Shown here piece after piece: positions 42,852-51,200 of a stretch of 64,000 nucleotides of DNA. The stretch is taken from assembly GCF_900113685.1 (NCBI RefSeq), contig NZ_FOQG01000015.1, positions 51,153-115,152 of the forward strand, in the 5' to 3' direction. The notes under the pieces were generated by a model, which was not told the DNA's origin, did no database searches, and worked only from the letters and a program-made list of their open reading frames with translations. The translations under genes were made by a program, and so were the position numbers. This DNA is from Nocardioides psychrotolerans. GTDB taxonomy: Bacteria; Actinomycetota; Actinomycetes; Propionibacteriales; Nocardioidaceae. The number at the start of each line of letters is the position of its first letter. Within the stretch, counting starts at the first letter, position 1.

Positions 42852-44180
42852 TCAGCCGGTCTCGCCGTCCAGCGTGATGTCGGTCGTGCGCTCGTCGCCG
42901 TCGCGCAGGTAGGTGAACTCGATCGTCTGGCCCGGCTGCCGGGTGCGGATCGACACGATGAGCGCGATGCCGTCGGTGACGCGCTCCCCCTCGACAGCGA
43001 TGATGACGTCGCCCTTCTCGAGGCCCGCGTCCTCGGCAGGACTGTCGCCGAGCACCTTGGAGATCTCGGCGCCCGTGCCGTCGCGCACCCCGGTCTGCAC
43101 CTGGGCGCCGATGACGGGATAGCTGGACTCGCCGGTCTTGAGGATCTGGTCGGCGGTGACGATGACCTGCTCGACGGGGATCGCGAAGCCGACCCCGATG
43201 TTGCCGGCCTCGCCGCTGAAGGTGCCTCCCCCGGTGGTGGCGATGGCCGAGTTGACGCCCACCACCTGGCCGCGCAGGTCGACGAGGGGACCGCCGGAGT
43301 TGCCGGGGTTGATCGCGGCGTCGGTCTGCACCGCGTTGATGTAGGACGACTGGTCGTCGGACTCCCCCGTGGTGACCGGGCGGTTGAGCGAGCTGACGAT
43401 GCCGGACGTGACCGTGGAGCTGAGCCCCAGCGGCGAGCCGATCGCCACGACGCCCTCGCCGACGCGCAACCGCTTGGACGAGCCGAGCGAGGCGGGCTTC
43501 AGCCCGGTCGCGTCCTCGGCGTAGAGCACCGCCAGGTCGTAGACCGGGCTGCGACCCACGACGGTCGCCTCGTAGCGGTTTCCGTCCTGGTCGACGACCT
43601 CGATCAGGCCGTCGTCCTCCGCAGCCGACTCGACGACGTGGTTGTTGGTGACGATGTGCCCCTGGCGGTCCAGCACGAAACCTGAGCCGGTGGCGCCACC
43701 GTCCTGGCCGTCCAGCGCGGCGGAGATCTGCACGGTGCTGGGCAGCACCTCCTGCGCCACCTTGGCCACCGATCCGGCCGCGTCGTCGGAGAGCGGCGGG
43801 AGCGAGACGGTGTCGACGTCCGCGAGACCTCCGGGTGTGGTCCCCGGGGTGTCGGTGCGCAGCTCGTCGTAGGCGACGCTGCCGGCCACCCCGCCGATCA
43901 CGCCGACCACGAGTGCCACGGAGGCGACGAGCGGCCAGACCCACCCGCTGACCCGCGGCCTGGCCGGGGCCCGGTGGGCGGGCTCGACCGGCATCGGCTG
44001 TGTGCCCGGGGGCGGGAAGCCGGCCCAGGGCGCGGGGGGCGGGATCGCCGGCGGCGGAGAGGGCGGCAGCCAGGACGGCGAGACCTGCGGGCCCGGCTGC
44101 CCCGGCTGGGCCTGGGGCGCGATGGGCTGGGTGGTCTCGTGGGCGTCGTCCGGGCGCGACGGCTGGTCAGGGTCGTTCAC
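42852..44180 (-). CDS. htrA: HtrA/DegP-type membrane serine protease with PDZ domain, 442 aa
   Basis: This is an envelope quality-control protease. A Pro-rich cytoplasmic N-terminus (about 70 residues) leads to one membrane helix (about 78-103), a trypsin-like domain and one PDZ domain (about 345-430). The triad is His in VTNNHVVES, Asp in VYDLAVLY and Ser in GNSGGPL. The PDZ carries the GDVIIAVEG pattern. GTG 44180 has no strong ribosome site. It lies downstream of sigE and rseA, as in mycobacterial sigE loci, where HtrA degrades misfolded proteins and takes part in SigE regulation. The tatB gene that follows htrA in mycobacteria is not here. Confidence 0.9.
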   Translation of the reverse strand: MNDPDQPSRPDDAHETTQPIAPQAQPGQPGPQVSPSWLPPSPPPAIPPPAPWAGFPPPGTQPMPVEPAHRAPARPRVSGWVWPLVASVALVVGVIGGVAGSVAYDELRTDTPGTTPGGLADVDTVSLPPLSDDAAGSVAKVAQEVLPSTVQISAALDGQDGGATGSGFVLDRQGHIVTNNHVVESAAEDDGLIEVVDQDGNRYEATVVGRSPVYDLAVLYAEDATGLKPASLGSSKRLRVGEGVVAIGSPLGLSSTVTSGIVSSLNRPVTTGESDDQSSYINAVQTDAAINPGNSGGPLVDLRGQVVGVNSAIATTGGGTFSGEAGNIGVGFAIPVEQVIVTADQILKTGESSYPVIGAQVQTGVRDGTGAEISKVLGDSPAEDAGLEKGDVIIAVEGERVTDGIALIVSIRTRQPGQTIEFTYLRDGDERTTDITLDGETG

Positions 44181-44237
44181 CTCACCATCATCCCCCGTGG
44201 GTGGGCATCGGGCGTCGCGGGACCGCCGGGCGCCCGC

Positions 44238-44681
44238 TCAGGGCAGGTCGCGCCGCGTCGCCCCGCCCAGCGGCGAGGGAACCGGGGTGGTCACCGACGT
44301 GACCGGCGTACGACGGTCCAGCGGCGGCGCGTCCGCGGGCGCGGCCCCGAGCGCGAGGACGCCCATGACCGCGGCCCCGACCGCCCCACCGCCGAGGGCG
44401 GCCAGGCCGACCGTGCGCCGCGAGCGGTGGGGGTCGTCGCGGGCGATGGAGAGGTAGAGCTCGCCGGGCGTGACGCCGAGCAGGGAGCCCTTGAGGTGCT
44501 CAGGAGCCGAGTCGGCGCGATGTGACATGCCGGCCAGGCGGGTCTTGACCCAGCCCTCGTGCTCGACCAGGTCGCGGCACTGGTGACACAGGTGGACGTG
44601 GGCCCACGCGCGCTCGGTCTCCTCGGCAGAGAGCTGCCCGTCGAGGAGGGCGGAGATACGCGGGCCGAGATGCCCGATCAC
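44238..44681 (-). CDS. rseA: Zinc-binding anti-sigma factor (RseA-like), 147 aa
   Basis: This holds SigE inactive at the membrane. The ZAS motif HxxxCxxC is seen in HVHLCHQC within an N-terminal helical domain (about residues 1-60). A membrane helix follows ([19 protein letters not shown]) and then a short external Pro/Thr tail. GTG 44681 overlaps the TGA of the sigma gene (GTGA), giving coupled 1:1 translation; a GTG four codons upstream would also be in frame. The position directly after sigE and before htrA matches the mycobacterial order. Confidence 0.87.
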   Translation of the reverse strand: MIGHLGPRISALLDGQLSAEETERAWAHVHLCHQCRDLVEHEGWVKTRLAGMSHRADSAPEHLKGSLLGVTPGELYLSIARDDPHRSRRTVGLAALGGGAVGAAVMGVLALGAAPADAPPLDRRTPVTSVTTPVPSPLGGATRRDLP

Positions 44682-45262
44682 GAGGTGCTCCACGCGGCTG
44701 CCGGGTCGGGAGCGGGACCGGAGTAGCGGGCCCTCCCGTCGGCGGGCGCGCGGTGCGACAGGGCGGTGCGGAGCATGGCGCGACCGCGGTGGATGCGGGA
44801 GCGGACGGTGCCGAGCTTGGCGTCGAGGATGCCGGCGATCTCCTCGTAGGTGAGGCCCTCGACGTCGCAGAGCACGACCGCGGCGCGGAAGTCGGGCGGC
44901 AGCGTGGCCAGGGCCCGCTCGATGTCGTCGTCGAAGCGCTGGTCGGCGTAGGCGACGTCGGGAGCCGGCGAGGAGCTGGTGAGCCGGTCGGCGCGCTCGT
45001 CGGAGAGGGCGTCGAAGCGGATCCGCTGCTTGCGGCGCGCCTGGTCGAGGAAGAGGTTGGTGGTGATGCGGTGCAGCCAGCCCTCGAAGGTGCCGGGCGT
45101 GTAGGTCGACAGCGAGCGGAACACCCGCACGAAGACCTCCTGCGTGAGGTCCTCCGCGTCGTGACGGTTGCCGGTCAGCCGGTAGGCGAGGCGGTAGACG
45201 CGATCGGAGTGCTGCTCGACGATCTCGTGCCACGAGGGAACGCCGTTCGTCGTCTCCTGCAT
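44678..45262 (-). CDS. sigE: ECF sigma factor, SigE-type, 194 aa
   Basis: This is an alternative RNA polymerase sigma factor for envelope stress. Region 2 is seen in [28 protein letters not shown] (core binding and -10 recognition, written here as one stretch split around LTGN), and region 4 in [19 protein letters not shown] with the [18 protein letters not shown] 45262 has GGGGA 7 nt upstream; longer in-frame forms lack a ribosome site. Downstream are the anti-sigma factor and HtrA, and divergently an O-methyltransferase. This matches the sigE locus of mycobacteria. The 218-bp divergent gap carries two perfect inverted repeats. Confidence 0.9.
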   Translation of the reverse strand: MQETTNGVPSWHEIVEQHSDRVYRLAYRLTGNRHDAEDLTQEVFVRVFRSLSTYTPGTFEGWLHRITTNLFLDQARRKQRIRFDALSDERADRLTSSSPAPDVAYADQRFDDDIERALATLPPDFRAAVVLCDVEGLTYEEIAGILDAKLGTVRSRIHRGRAMLRTALSHRAPADGRARYSGPAPDPAAAWSTS

Positions 45263-45348
45263 CGTGGCTCCCCCGTCGGTGTCCTGCGGCTCTCGTCGCT
45301 TGGTGAGTCTCACGCTAGAGGTCCTGTCTGAAGGTTCCCTGTGAAGGC

Positions 45349-45383
45349 GCCCTGTGCAGGGCATGCCGTGAAGTGGGCTTCAC
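45349..45383. promoter_or_regulatory. Two adjacent inverted repeats upstream of sigE
   Basis: GCCCTG-TG-CAGGGC (45349-45362) and GTGAAG-TGGG-CTTCAC (45368-45383) are perfect repeats separated by 5 bp in the sigE/methyltransferase gap. They may be operators for a regulator of either promoter or hairpins in the sigE leader. A GTGAAGG also occurs just upstream (45341), so the GTGAAG unit recurs. In mycobacteria the sigE promoter region is bound by MprA and others; these repeats do not obviously match those sites. Confidence 0.4.
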
Positions 45384-45480
45384 ACTCCCAACGGTCGGCG
45401 CACGGGCGGTGTTCCCGCTCCCGGGGCCCTGCTGGCGATACGGTGTTGCCCGCTCGATCTTTCGCATCCAGGAGGCTGTC

Positions 45481-46134
45481 ATCACTACCCCGCTCACGCC
45501 CGCGAGTTGGTCCTACGCGGAGGCCTTCGTGCCCGAGGACGACGTCCTCGCCGCCGCCCGTGCGCGCGCCGAGGAGGTCGGCGTCACCCCGATCAGCTCC
45601 GGCGGGGGTGCCGCTCTGCGTTTCCTGGCCTCGGCCATCGACGCGCGCGCCGTCGTCGAGATCGGCACCGGCACCGGCGTCTCCGGCCTGTGGCTGATGC
45701 GCGGCATGCGCTCCGACGGGGTCCTGACCACGGTCGACATCGAGGCCGAGCACCAGCGTCTGGCCAAGGAGTCGTTCCTCGAGGCCGGCTTCCCCAACCA
45801 GCGGGTCCGCACGATCGCCGGCTCTGCGCTGGACGTCCTGCCCCGCCTGACCGACGGTCACTACGACCTGGTCTTCTGCGACGGCGACAAGGCGGAGTAC
45901 GCCGCCTACCTCACCGAGGCGCTGCGGTTGCTGCGCCCCGGCGGCGTGGTGGTCTTCGACAACGCGCTGTGGCACGACCGGGTCGCCGACCCGGCCCGCC
46001 GTGACGAGGAGACCGTGACGATCCGCGACCTCGGCAAGACGGTGGCCGAGCACGAGTCGCTGGTCTCGGTCATGCTCCCCGTCGGCGACGGACTGCTGGT
46101 CGCCAAGAAGGAGTGGCTCGCCGAGACCGACTGA
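45481..46134 (+). CDS. SAM-dependent O-methyltransferase, likely ATC start, 217 aa
   Basis: This is a class I catechol/caffeoyl-CoA type O-methyltransferase: VVEIGTGTGVSGLWL binds SAM, VDIEAEHQ and LVFCDGDKAEY hold the metal/substrate aspartates, and FDNALWHDRVADP is the late metal site. The conserved fold begins at ASWSYAEAFVPED. The only ATG/GTG/TTG that could start the frame is a GTG at 45373, giving 36 extra non-conserved residues and a poor ribosome site. AGGAGG at 45470-45475 is 5 nt before an ATC at 45481, which would give the expected N-terminus. The divergent position to sigE matches mycobacteria (Rv1220c-like). The substrate is unknown. Confidence 0.83.
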   Translation: MTTPLTPASWSYAEAFVPEDDVLAAARARAEEVGVTPISSGGGAALRFLASAIDARAVVEIGTGTGVSGLWLMRGMRSDGVLTTVDIEAEHQRLAKESFLEAGFPNQRVRTIAGSALDVLPRLTDGHYDLVFCDGDKAEYAAYLTEALRLLRPGGVVVFDNALWHDRVADPARRDEETVTIRDLGKTVAEHESLVSVMLPVGDGLLVAKKEWLAETD

Positions 46135-46176
46135 CCCCGGGGAGGCCTGGCGCGTGAGGACGGGCCCCCACGAGCC

Positions 46177-47745
46177 TCAGCGCACGCCGGCGAGCGGGTC
46201 CTCGGAGCCGAGCCAGGCCAGCAGCGCCCGGGCGCCGAAGCCGGTCGGGCCCTTGCTCCACTCGTAGCGGTCGTCGGGCGAGTCGCCCGCCGATGCGACG
46301 TCGAGGTGGGCCCAGGGGGTCGAGCCGACGAAGTGCTGGAGGAACAGTGCCGCGGTGATGGCTCCGGCACCTCCGGCAGCGTTGTCGGCGTCCGCGATCT
46401 TGGAGGCGAGCTTCTCCTCGTAGCCGGCGTAGAGCGGGAAGCGCCACAGCGGCTCCCCCGCCTTCTCGGCGGCATCGAAGAGCACCGTCGCCAACGCGTC
46501 GTCGTTGGCGAAGTAACCGCCGGTGTGCTGGCCGAGGGCCACCTTCATCGCGCCGGTCAGGGTGGCGACGTCGAGGATCACGTCGGGCTCGATCTCCGCG
46601 ACGGCGTAGGCCAGCGCGTCGGCCATCACCAGGCGCCCCTCGGCGTCGGTGTTGGTGACCTCGCTGGTGCGGCCGCCGTAGTGGCGGATCACGTCACCGG
46701 GACGCAGGGAGTTGCCGGAGACGGCGTTCTCCGCGGCCGGCACGAGCCCCACGACGCGCAGGGCGCAGCCGACGTCGGCGAGCGCGGCCATGGCGGCCAT
46801 GACGACGGCGCCACCGGTCATGTCGCGCTTCATCGTCGACATGGCCTCACCGGGCTTGATCGAGAGACCACCAGTGTCGAAGGTGATGCCCTTGCCGACC
46901 AGCACCACGGTCTTCGTCCTGCGATCGGCCCGGGGCGGGGTGTAGTCGAGACGGATCAGTCGCGGCGGCGTGGCCGAGGCCTTGCCGACCCCGACGATCC
47001 CGCCGAAGCCGCTGTCGGCGAGCTCCTGCTCGTCCCAGACCCGGAAGCCGAGCCCGGCCGCGGCGGCGAGCTCGGCAGCCTGGTCGGCCAGCCACTGCGG
47101 GTTCTTGAGGTTGGACGGCACCGTCGCCAGCATGCGGGCCCGCCAGCCGGCACCGCCGGCCGCGATCGCGCGACCGAGCACGGCCTTCTGCTCGGCGGTG
47201 TCGGCGAGGTCGGCGAGCACCACGTGGGGCACCGGCACCGACGCGGGCGGCGTGGAGCGCCACTGGAAGCCGAACGAGCCGAGCATCATCCCGACGACGA
47301 AGGCGCTCAGGCCCTCGTCGGGGTCGAGCGCGGGGATGGTGGTGGCCACGGCGGTGCGGTCGTGCACCGCGCGGGCCAGGGTGGCACCGGCGCGGCGGAA
47401 GTCGGTGGGGGTCTGCTGTCCGACCCCGACCAGGAGGACCAGCCTCAGGCCGGCGTTGTCGGGCGCCCCCAGCGGCACGGGGACGCTGTGGACCTCCCCG
47501 ACGGCACCGGTGGCGCGGCTGACCTCGAGGATCCCGAGCAGGTCGAGGTCCAGGACCTCGCCGAGCTCCACCCCACCGGGTCCGAGCAGCACCGATCCGT
47601 CACGGTCGAGGTCGTCGTCGGCCGGCAGGACCGGCACGGCGACGACGTCGACCCCGAGGATGGCATGGGGCCGGAGCCCGCTGATCGCAAACTCCGGGGG
47701 TGAGACCTGGCTGGGCAGGATGGGAATCGTGGGCGTACTGGTCAC
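46177..47745 (-). CDS. pepA: Leucyl aminopeptidase (M17), 522 aa
   Basis: This is a cytosolic two-zinc aminopeptidase that removes N-terminal residues from peptides. Active-site motifs: GKGITFDTGGLSIKP (Lys and Asp), MKRDMTGGA, and NTDAEGRL (Asp, Glu, catalytic Arg). The N-terminal domain (about residues 1-180) is variable as usual. The GTG start overlaps the TGA of the DUF3117 gene (GTGA), so translation is coupled. The family also binds DNA in some bacteria; nothing here shows that. Confidence 0.93.
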   Translation of the reverse strand: MTSTPTIPILPSQVSPPEFAISGLRPHAILGVDVVAVPVLPADDDLDRDGSVLLGPGGVELGEVLDLDLLGILEVSRATGAVGEVHSVPVPLGAPDNAGLRLVLLVGVGQQTPTDFRRAGATLARAVHDRTAVATTIPALDPDEGLSAFVVGMMLGSFGFQWRSTPPASVPVPHVVLADLADTAEQKAVLGRAIAAGGAGWRARMLATVPSNLKNPQWLADQAAELAAAAGLGFRVWDEQELADSGFGGIVGVGKASATPPRLIRLDYTPPRADRRTKTVVLVGKGITFDTGGLSIKPGEAMSTMKRDMTGGAVVMAAMAALADVGCALRVVGLVPAAENAVSGNSLRPGDVIRHYGGRTSEVTNTDAEGRLVMADALAYAVAEIEPDVILDVATLTGAMKVALGQHTGGYFANDDALATVLFDAAEKAGEPLWRFPLYAGYEEKLASKIADADNAAGGAGAITAALFLQHFVGSTPWAHLDVASAGDSPDDRYEWSKGPTGFGARALLAWLGSEDPLAGVR

Positions 47746-47909
47746 CCGACGACGTTCTGGAGGGCCTCGGCGAGCGAGCCGGCTTCCTCGGCGTTGAGCT
47801 CCACGACCAGCCGGCCTCCACCCTCGAGCGGAACGCGCATCACGATGCCGCGTCCTTCCTTAGTGACCTCCAGCGGACCGTCGCCCGTCCGCGGCTTCAT
47901 TGCCGCCAT
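47742..47909 (-). CDS. DUF3117 small protein, 55 aa
   Basis: The sequence MAAMKPRTGDGPLEVTK followed by GRGIVMRVPLEGGGRLVVEL is nearly invariant across actinobacteria (DUF3117). The function is unknown. The ATG at 47909 has AGAGGTG 5 nt upstream. It is the first gene of a coupled pair with pepA. It is divergent from a PaaX-type regulator over 126 bp. The very high conservation for so short a protein suggests a core cellular role. Confidence 0.9.
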   Translation of the reverse strand: MAAMKPRTGDGPLEVTKEGRGIVMRVPLEGGGRLVVELNAEEAGSLAEALQNVVG

Positions 47910-48035
47910 GCGGCACCTCTTCCTGTCCCGATCGAAGCACGCAGGTGACCTGCCGCTCTCTGCCTGATGACGCTGAGGTCCATTATCCCCTATCGAGGGA
48001 GTGATCGGGACCACAGCCCTGGCAGACTCGCCGCC

Positions 48036-48812
48036 ATGCACGCACGGTCGGCACTCTTCGACCTCTACGGCGACCACCTCGAGGCCCGCGACGGCCAGGC
48101 ACCGGTCGCCTCCCTGGTGCGCCTGCTGGACGCCGTCGGCATCGCCGCTCCGGCCGTGCGCACCGCGATCTCCCGCATGGTCGCGCAGGGCTGGCTGGAG
48201 CCCGCCACCATCGGCGGCGCCCGCGGCTACTACGCGACGGAGCAGGCCACCAGCCACCTCGCCGACGCCGCGGACCGCGTCTACCGCCGCACCGCGCGCC
48301 CTTGGGACGGCAGCTGGCAGCTCGTGCTCGTCGAGGTCCCCTCGGGTCGGGCGACGCGAAGCCGCCTCAACGCCGACCTCACCTTCCTCGGCTACGCCGA
48401 GCTCACCGACCGGGTGTGGGTCAGCCCCTTCCCCCGCAGCCAGCTGTCCTCGGTGCTGACCCGCGCGGGCGCGACCGCCCGGACCGCCCGAGCGCTCGAC
48501 GTCGACCCCCCGCCCATCTCGGCCTGGGACCTCGACGCCCTGCGAGCGGCGTACGACGAGTGGCTGGGCAGTGCGCCCGACCTGCTGCGACGCCACCTGG
48601 CCGCGCACGCAGATCCCGAGGAGGCGGCGTTCGCGGCGCGCTTCCACCTCGTCCACGGCTGGCGGAAGTTCCTCTTCGCCGACCCGGGCCTGCCCGACGA
48701 GCTGCTTGCCCACGACTGGCCCGGGCGCTCGGCGGCCGAGGTGTTCGCCCGTGAGGCCGAGCGGCTCAAGCCGGCGTCCGACCGGTTCGTGGTCCGCTGC
48801 CTCGACGGGTGA
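48036..48812 (+). CDS. PaaX-family transcriptional regulator, 258 aa
   Basis: PaaX represses phenylacetate catabolic genes until phenylacetyl-CoA binds. The protein has an N-terminal winged HTH (LVRLLDAVGIAAPAVRTAISRM, split by one turn), the central PaaX domain (WDGSWQLVLVEVP, LGYAELTDRVWVSP) and C-terminal helices (RFHLVHGWRKFLFADPGLP). The length is typical. ATG 48036. An enoyl-CoA hydratase gene starts 22 nt downstream, consistent with a regulator of an aromatic acyl-CoA pathway. The rest of a paa cluster is absent here. Confidence 0.87.
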   Translation: MHARSALFDLYGDHLEARDGQAPVASLVRLLDAVGIAAPAVRTAISRMVAQGWLEPATIGGARGYYATEQATSHLADAADRVYRRTARPWDGSWQLVLVEVPSGRATRSRLNADLTFLGYAELTDRVWVSPFPRSQLSSVLTRAGATARTARALDVDPPPISAWDLDALRAAYDEWLGSAPDLLRRHLAAHADPEEAAFAARFHLVHGWRKFLFADPGLPDELLAHDWPGRSAAEVFAREAERLKPASDRFVVRCLDG

Positions 48813-48834
48813 GGTCAGTGCGAGACTGACCGGC

Positions 48835-49629
48835 ATGACTGATGCTCCCGTGCTCCTGGACGTCACCGACGGCGTCGCCACCATCACGCTCAACCGCCCC
48901 GACGCGATGAACAGCCTCGACATCGCGACCAAGGTGCTGCTGCGCGAGATCGTGCAGACCGTCGCCGAGGACCCCGCCGCGCGCTGCGTCGTGCTGACCG
49001 GCACCGGGCGGGCGTTCTGCACCGGCCAGGACCTCAAGGAGCACATCGGCCTGCTCGACAACGGCGGCAGCGAGCAGCTGTTCAACACCGTGGACGCGCA
49101 CTACAACCCGATCGTCACCGCGCTGGCCGGGATGGCCAAGCCGGTCATCGCCGCGGTCAACGGGGTCGCCGCCGGTGCCGGCGCAAGCCTCGCCTTCGCG
49201 TGCGACCTGCGCATCGTCGCCGACACCGCCGGCTTCAACCTCGCCTTCGCCAACGTCGCGCTCTCCTGCGACACCGGCGCCAGCTATCACCTGCCCCAGC
49301 TCGTCGGGCACGCCAAGGCGATCGAGCTGCTCTACTTCCCCCGCACCATCAAGGCCGAGGAGTCCTTGTCGCTCGGGCTGGCCACGCGTGTCGTGCCGGC
49401 CGACGACCTCGCCACCGAGGTTGCCGCGCTGGCCACCAGGCTGGCGACCGGGCCGACCGTCGCGCTCGGGGCGATGCGCCGCTCGGTGGCCTACGCGTCG
49501 GGCCACACGTTCGTCGAGGCGTTGGAGTTCGAGAGCTCGATGATGCAGCTCTCCGGCGCCACCGCCGACCACGGCGCTGCGGTGGCGGCGTTCGTCGCCA
49601 AGGAGAAGCCGGTCTTCGAGGGCCGCTGA
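48835..49629 (+). CDS. Enoyl-CoA hydratase/isomerase (PaaG-like), 264 aa
   Basis: This is a crotonase-fold enzyme acting on acyl-CoA. Motifs: ITLNRPDAMNSLD, TGTGRAFCTGQDLKEH (oxyanion hole) and VNGVAAGAGASLAFACDLRI. The position expected to hold the first catalytic Glu of true hydratases (in AFANVALSCDTGASY) is not acidic, but Asp follows (CDTG). This is the pattern of PaaG/isomerase-type members. ATG 48835, 22 nt after the PaaX regulator, so an operon is likely. It may act in phenylacetate or fatty-acid breakdown. It is convergent with the carboxypeptidase gene. Confidence 0.87.
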   Translation: MTDAPVLLDVTDGVATITLNRPDAMNSLDIATKVLLREIVQTVAEDPAARCVVLTGTGRAFCTGQDLKEHIGLLDNGGSEQLFNTVDAHYNPIVTALAGMAKPVIAAVNGVAAGAGASLAFACDLRIVADTAGFNLAFANVALSCDTGASYHLPQLVGHAKAIELLYFPRTIKAEESLSLGLATRVVPADDLATEVAALATRLATGPTVALGAMRRSVAYASGHTFVEALEFESSMMQLSGATADHGAAVAAFVAKEKPVFEGR

Positions 49630-49640
49630 GCCGTCGGCCG

Positions 49641-50441
49641 TCAGCCGCGGGCGGGCTCCAGGCTCTGCGGCCCGCGATAGGCGCCGAAGACGGACAGCAC
49701 CTGGTCGGGCGCGATCTTGGTCATGCGCTTGCGCGAGGGGCTGGCGCCGTACTCCACGGTCAGGGCGTTGCCCTGGAAGCCATGGTTGAACCACCCCGTC
49801 ATGGTGCCGTGGCAGACGCCACCGCAGTCGAGCGTGCGGCGGGGCAGGTCGAGCTTGCGGGCCACCAGCCGAGCGAAGGCCGGCCGCTTGGTCGCGGTGT
49901 CGACACCGAGCAAGGGCTGGTGGAAGCTCAGGACTCGCTCGGGCCGCACGTCACGCAGGAAGCCCATCATCGCGCGGGTCTCGGGCTCCGAGGCCGGCTC
50001 GGGGCCCGACTCGTAGTTGCCGTCGAGGTCTTTCCAGCCATAGGGGAAGTTGCGGTTGAGGTCCACGCCGCGGGCATTCTTGCGGCTGCCGCGCACCAGG
50101 CCGTCGGGGTTGTAGGTCGGGACCACCCACACGTCGATGCCGTGCAGGGGCGCGCCGTCTCGCAACGTCTCGAGGATGCGGCGGGTGGCGGGCTCGTTGC
50201 CGTGCATCGTCGAGATGAGTACGACGGTCGGAACGTCCTCGACGTCCGGCTCACCGAGGTGCCAGGCGACGATCGGACGACCGCGGACGGACTCTCCGAT
50301 GACGCGCTTCTCGATCACCGCGGGGCGTGCAGCTTTCGCCGTTTCCAGCGGCGCAGCACCGGCGCCTGGAGAGGGAGCGAGCAGACCGGACGCCAGGACC
50401 AGAGCGGTCACCATCACGCCGATCCTGGGACCACGCCTCAT
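49641..50441 (-). CDS. Secreted M14 zinc carboxypeptidase, 266 aa
   Basis: A signal peptide (MRRGPRIGVMVTALVLASGLL, cut near AGAA at about residue 29) leads to an M14 metallopeptidase fold: zinc ligands HGNE (HxxE) and the later His in LSFHQPLLG, RNFPYGW for substrate binding, and catalytic Glu in LTVEYGAS. The size of about 240 residues for the mature enzyme and the short chain suggest a gamma-D-Glu-type (MpaA-like) murein peptide carboxypeptidase rather than a digestive type. ATG 50441 overlaps the stop of the membrane protein gene (ATGA). Confidence 0.87.
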   Translation of the reverse strand: MRRGPRIGVMVTALVLASGLLAPSPGAGAAPLETAKAARPAVIEKRVIGESVRGRPIVAWHLGEPDVEDVPTVVLISTMHGNEPATRRILETLRDGAPLHGIDVWVVPTYNPDGLVRGSRKNARGVDLNRNFPYGWKDLDGNYESGPEPASEPETRAMMGFLRDVRPERVLSFHQPLLGVDTATKRPAFARLVARKLDLPRRTLDCGGVCHGTMTGWFNHGFQGNALTVEYGASPSRKRMTKIAPDQVLSVFGAYRGPQSLEPARG

Positions 50442-50866
50442 GTCGGAGGTGCGGCGTAGAAGTAGGTGAAGACCATGACCCCGACGAGCATGCCGACGTG
50501 GGCGAGAACCGACAGGCCGGGCCCTTCGGACCAGGTGTCCTCGGTGCCGCTGGCGGCGTGCTTGCCACGGCTGGGCAGCCAGCGCACCAGGATCAGCAGA
50601 CCGGCGACGACCACGACCCACCACAGTGCGAGCGCGACGATCCCCACGACCCCGGCGGTGTTGTCGCTGAGCGAGCCCCCGGCGACGAGGAAGACCAGCC
50701 AGACCACGAGTGCCGTGGCGCCGCTGCCGGTGTGGACGTTGAGCAGCAGGCGGCCGACGTGGAGCCGGCCGGCGGCGCCGTCGTCACGGCCGAGTCGCAG
50801 GCGCGTCAGGACGATGACCAGAGCCGCCAGGGCGGTCAGGACGTAGACGATGACCTCGGTCGACAC
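50438..50866 (-). CDS. Small membrane protein, four helices, 142 aa
   Basis: Four hydrophobic helices (about residues 5-22, 48-64, 70-95 and 118-140) with short loops; no recognised family. GTG start at 50866. It overlaps the carboxypeptidase start by 4 nt and follows the DivIVA-like gene by 15 nt on the same strand, so it is probably the penultimate gene of a dapE-LOG-DivIVA-membrane-carboxypeptidase operon. The link with diaminopimelate and murein peptide enzymes suggests a cell-wall role by context. Confidence 0.75.
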   Translation of the reverse strand: MSTEVIVYVLTALAALVIVLTRLRLGRDDGAAGRLHVGRLLLNVHTGSGATALVVWLVFLVAGGSLSDNTAGVVGIVALALWWVVVVAGLLILVRWLPSRGKHAASGTEDTWSEGPGLSVLAHVGMLVGVMVFTYFYAAPPT

Positions 50867-50881
50867 GGTGGGCAGTGTGCC

Positions 50882-51190
50882 CTACGGGGCGGGGTCGCCG
50901 CCACGAGCCCCGCGGACGGGGTCGTCATCGGTCTGCTCGGCGCGGTCGGTGTCGTCGCGCTCGGTGGCCAACCGGTCGAGCAGCGCGTCGACCTCGGACA
51001 TCCGGTATCCACGGAACGCCAGCGAGAACCTCACGCGGCGCAGGTCCTCGCTCCCGAGCGGGCCCTCGCTCGAGGCGAGCGGTGACGGGCGGTCGTCGTA
51101 CAACGGCTGGAGGGGGGTGCCACGACCAGCGGCGACCATCGCGACCCCGCCCATGGCGAGCACGATCAGGATGGCGAAGACCCACATCAT
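50882..51190 (-). CDS. Membrane-anchored DivIVA-like protein, 102 aa
   Basis: One N-terminal membrane helix (about residues 2-20) is followed by a Pro-rich spacer and a short motif VRFSLAFRGYRMSEVDALLD, which matches the DivIVA-type repeat (FRGYRxxEVDxLLD) that recognises curved membrane and pole-associated proteins. The C-terminal 25 residues are acidic. ATG 51190 has GAGGAG 6 nt upstream. It lies between the LOG gene (10 nt) and the small membrane protein. It may link the operon's products to growth zones. Confidence 0.8.
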   Translation of the reverse strand: MMWVFAILIVLAMGGVAMVAAGRGTPLQPLYDDRPSPLASSEGPLGSEDLRRVRFSLAFRGYRMSEVDALLDRLATERDDTDRAEQTDDDPVRGARGGDPAP

Positions 51191-51200
51191 GGCCGGCTCC

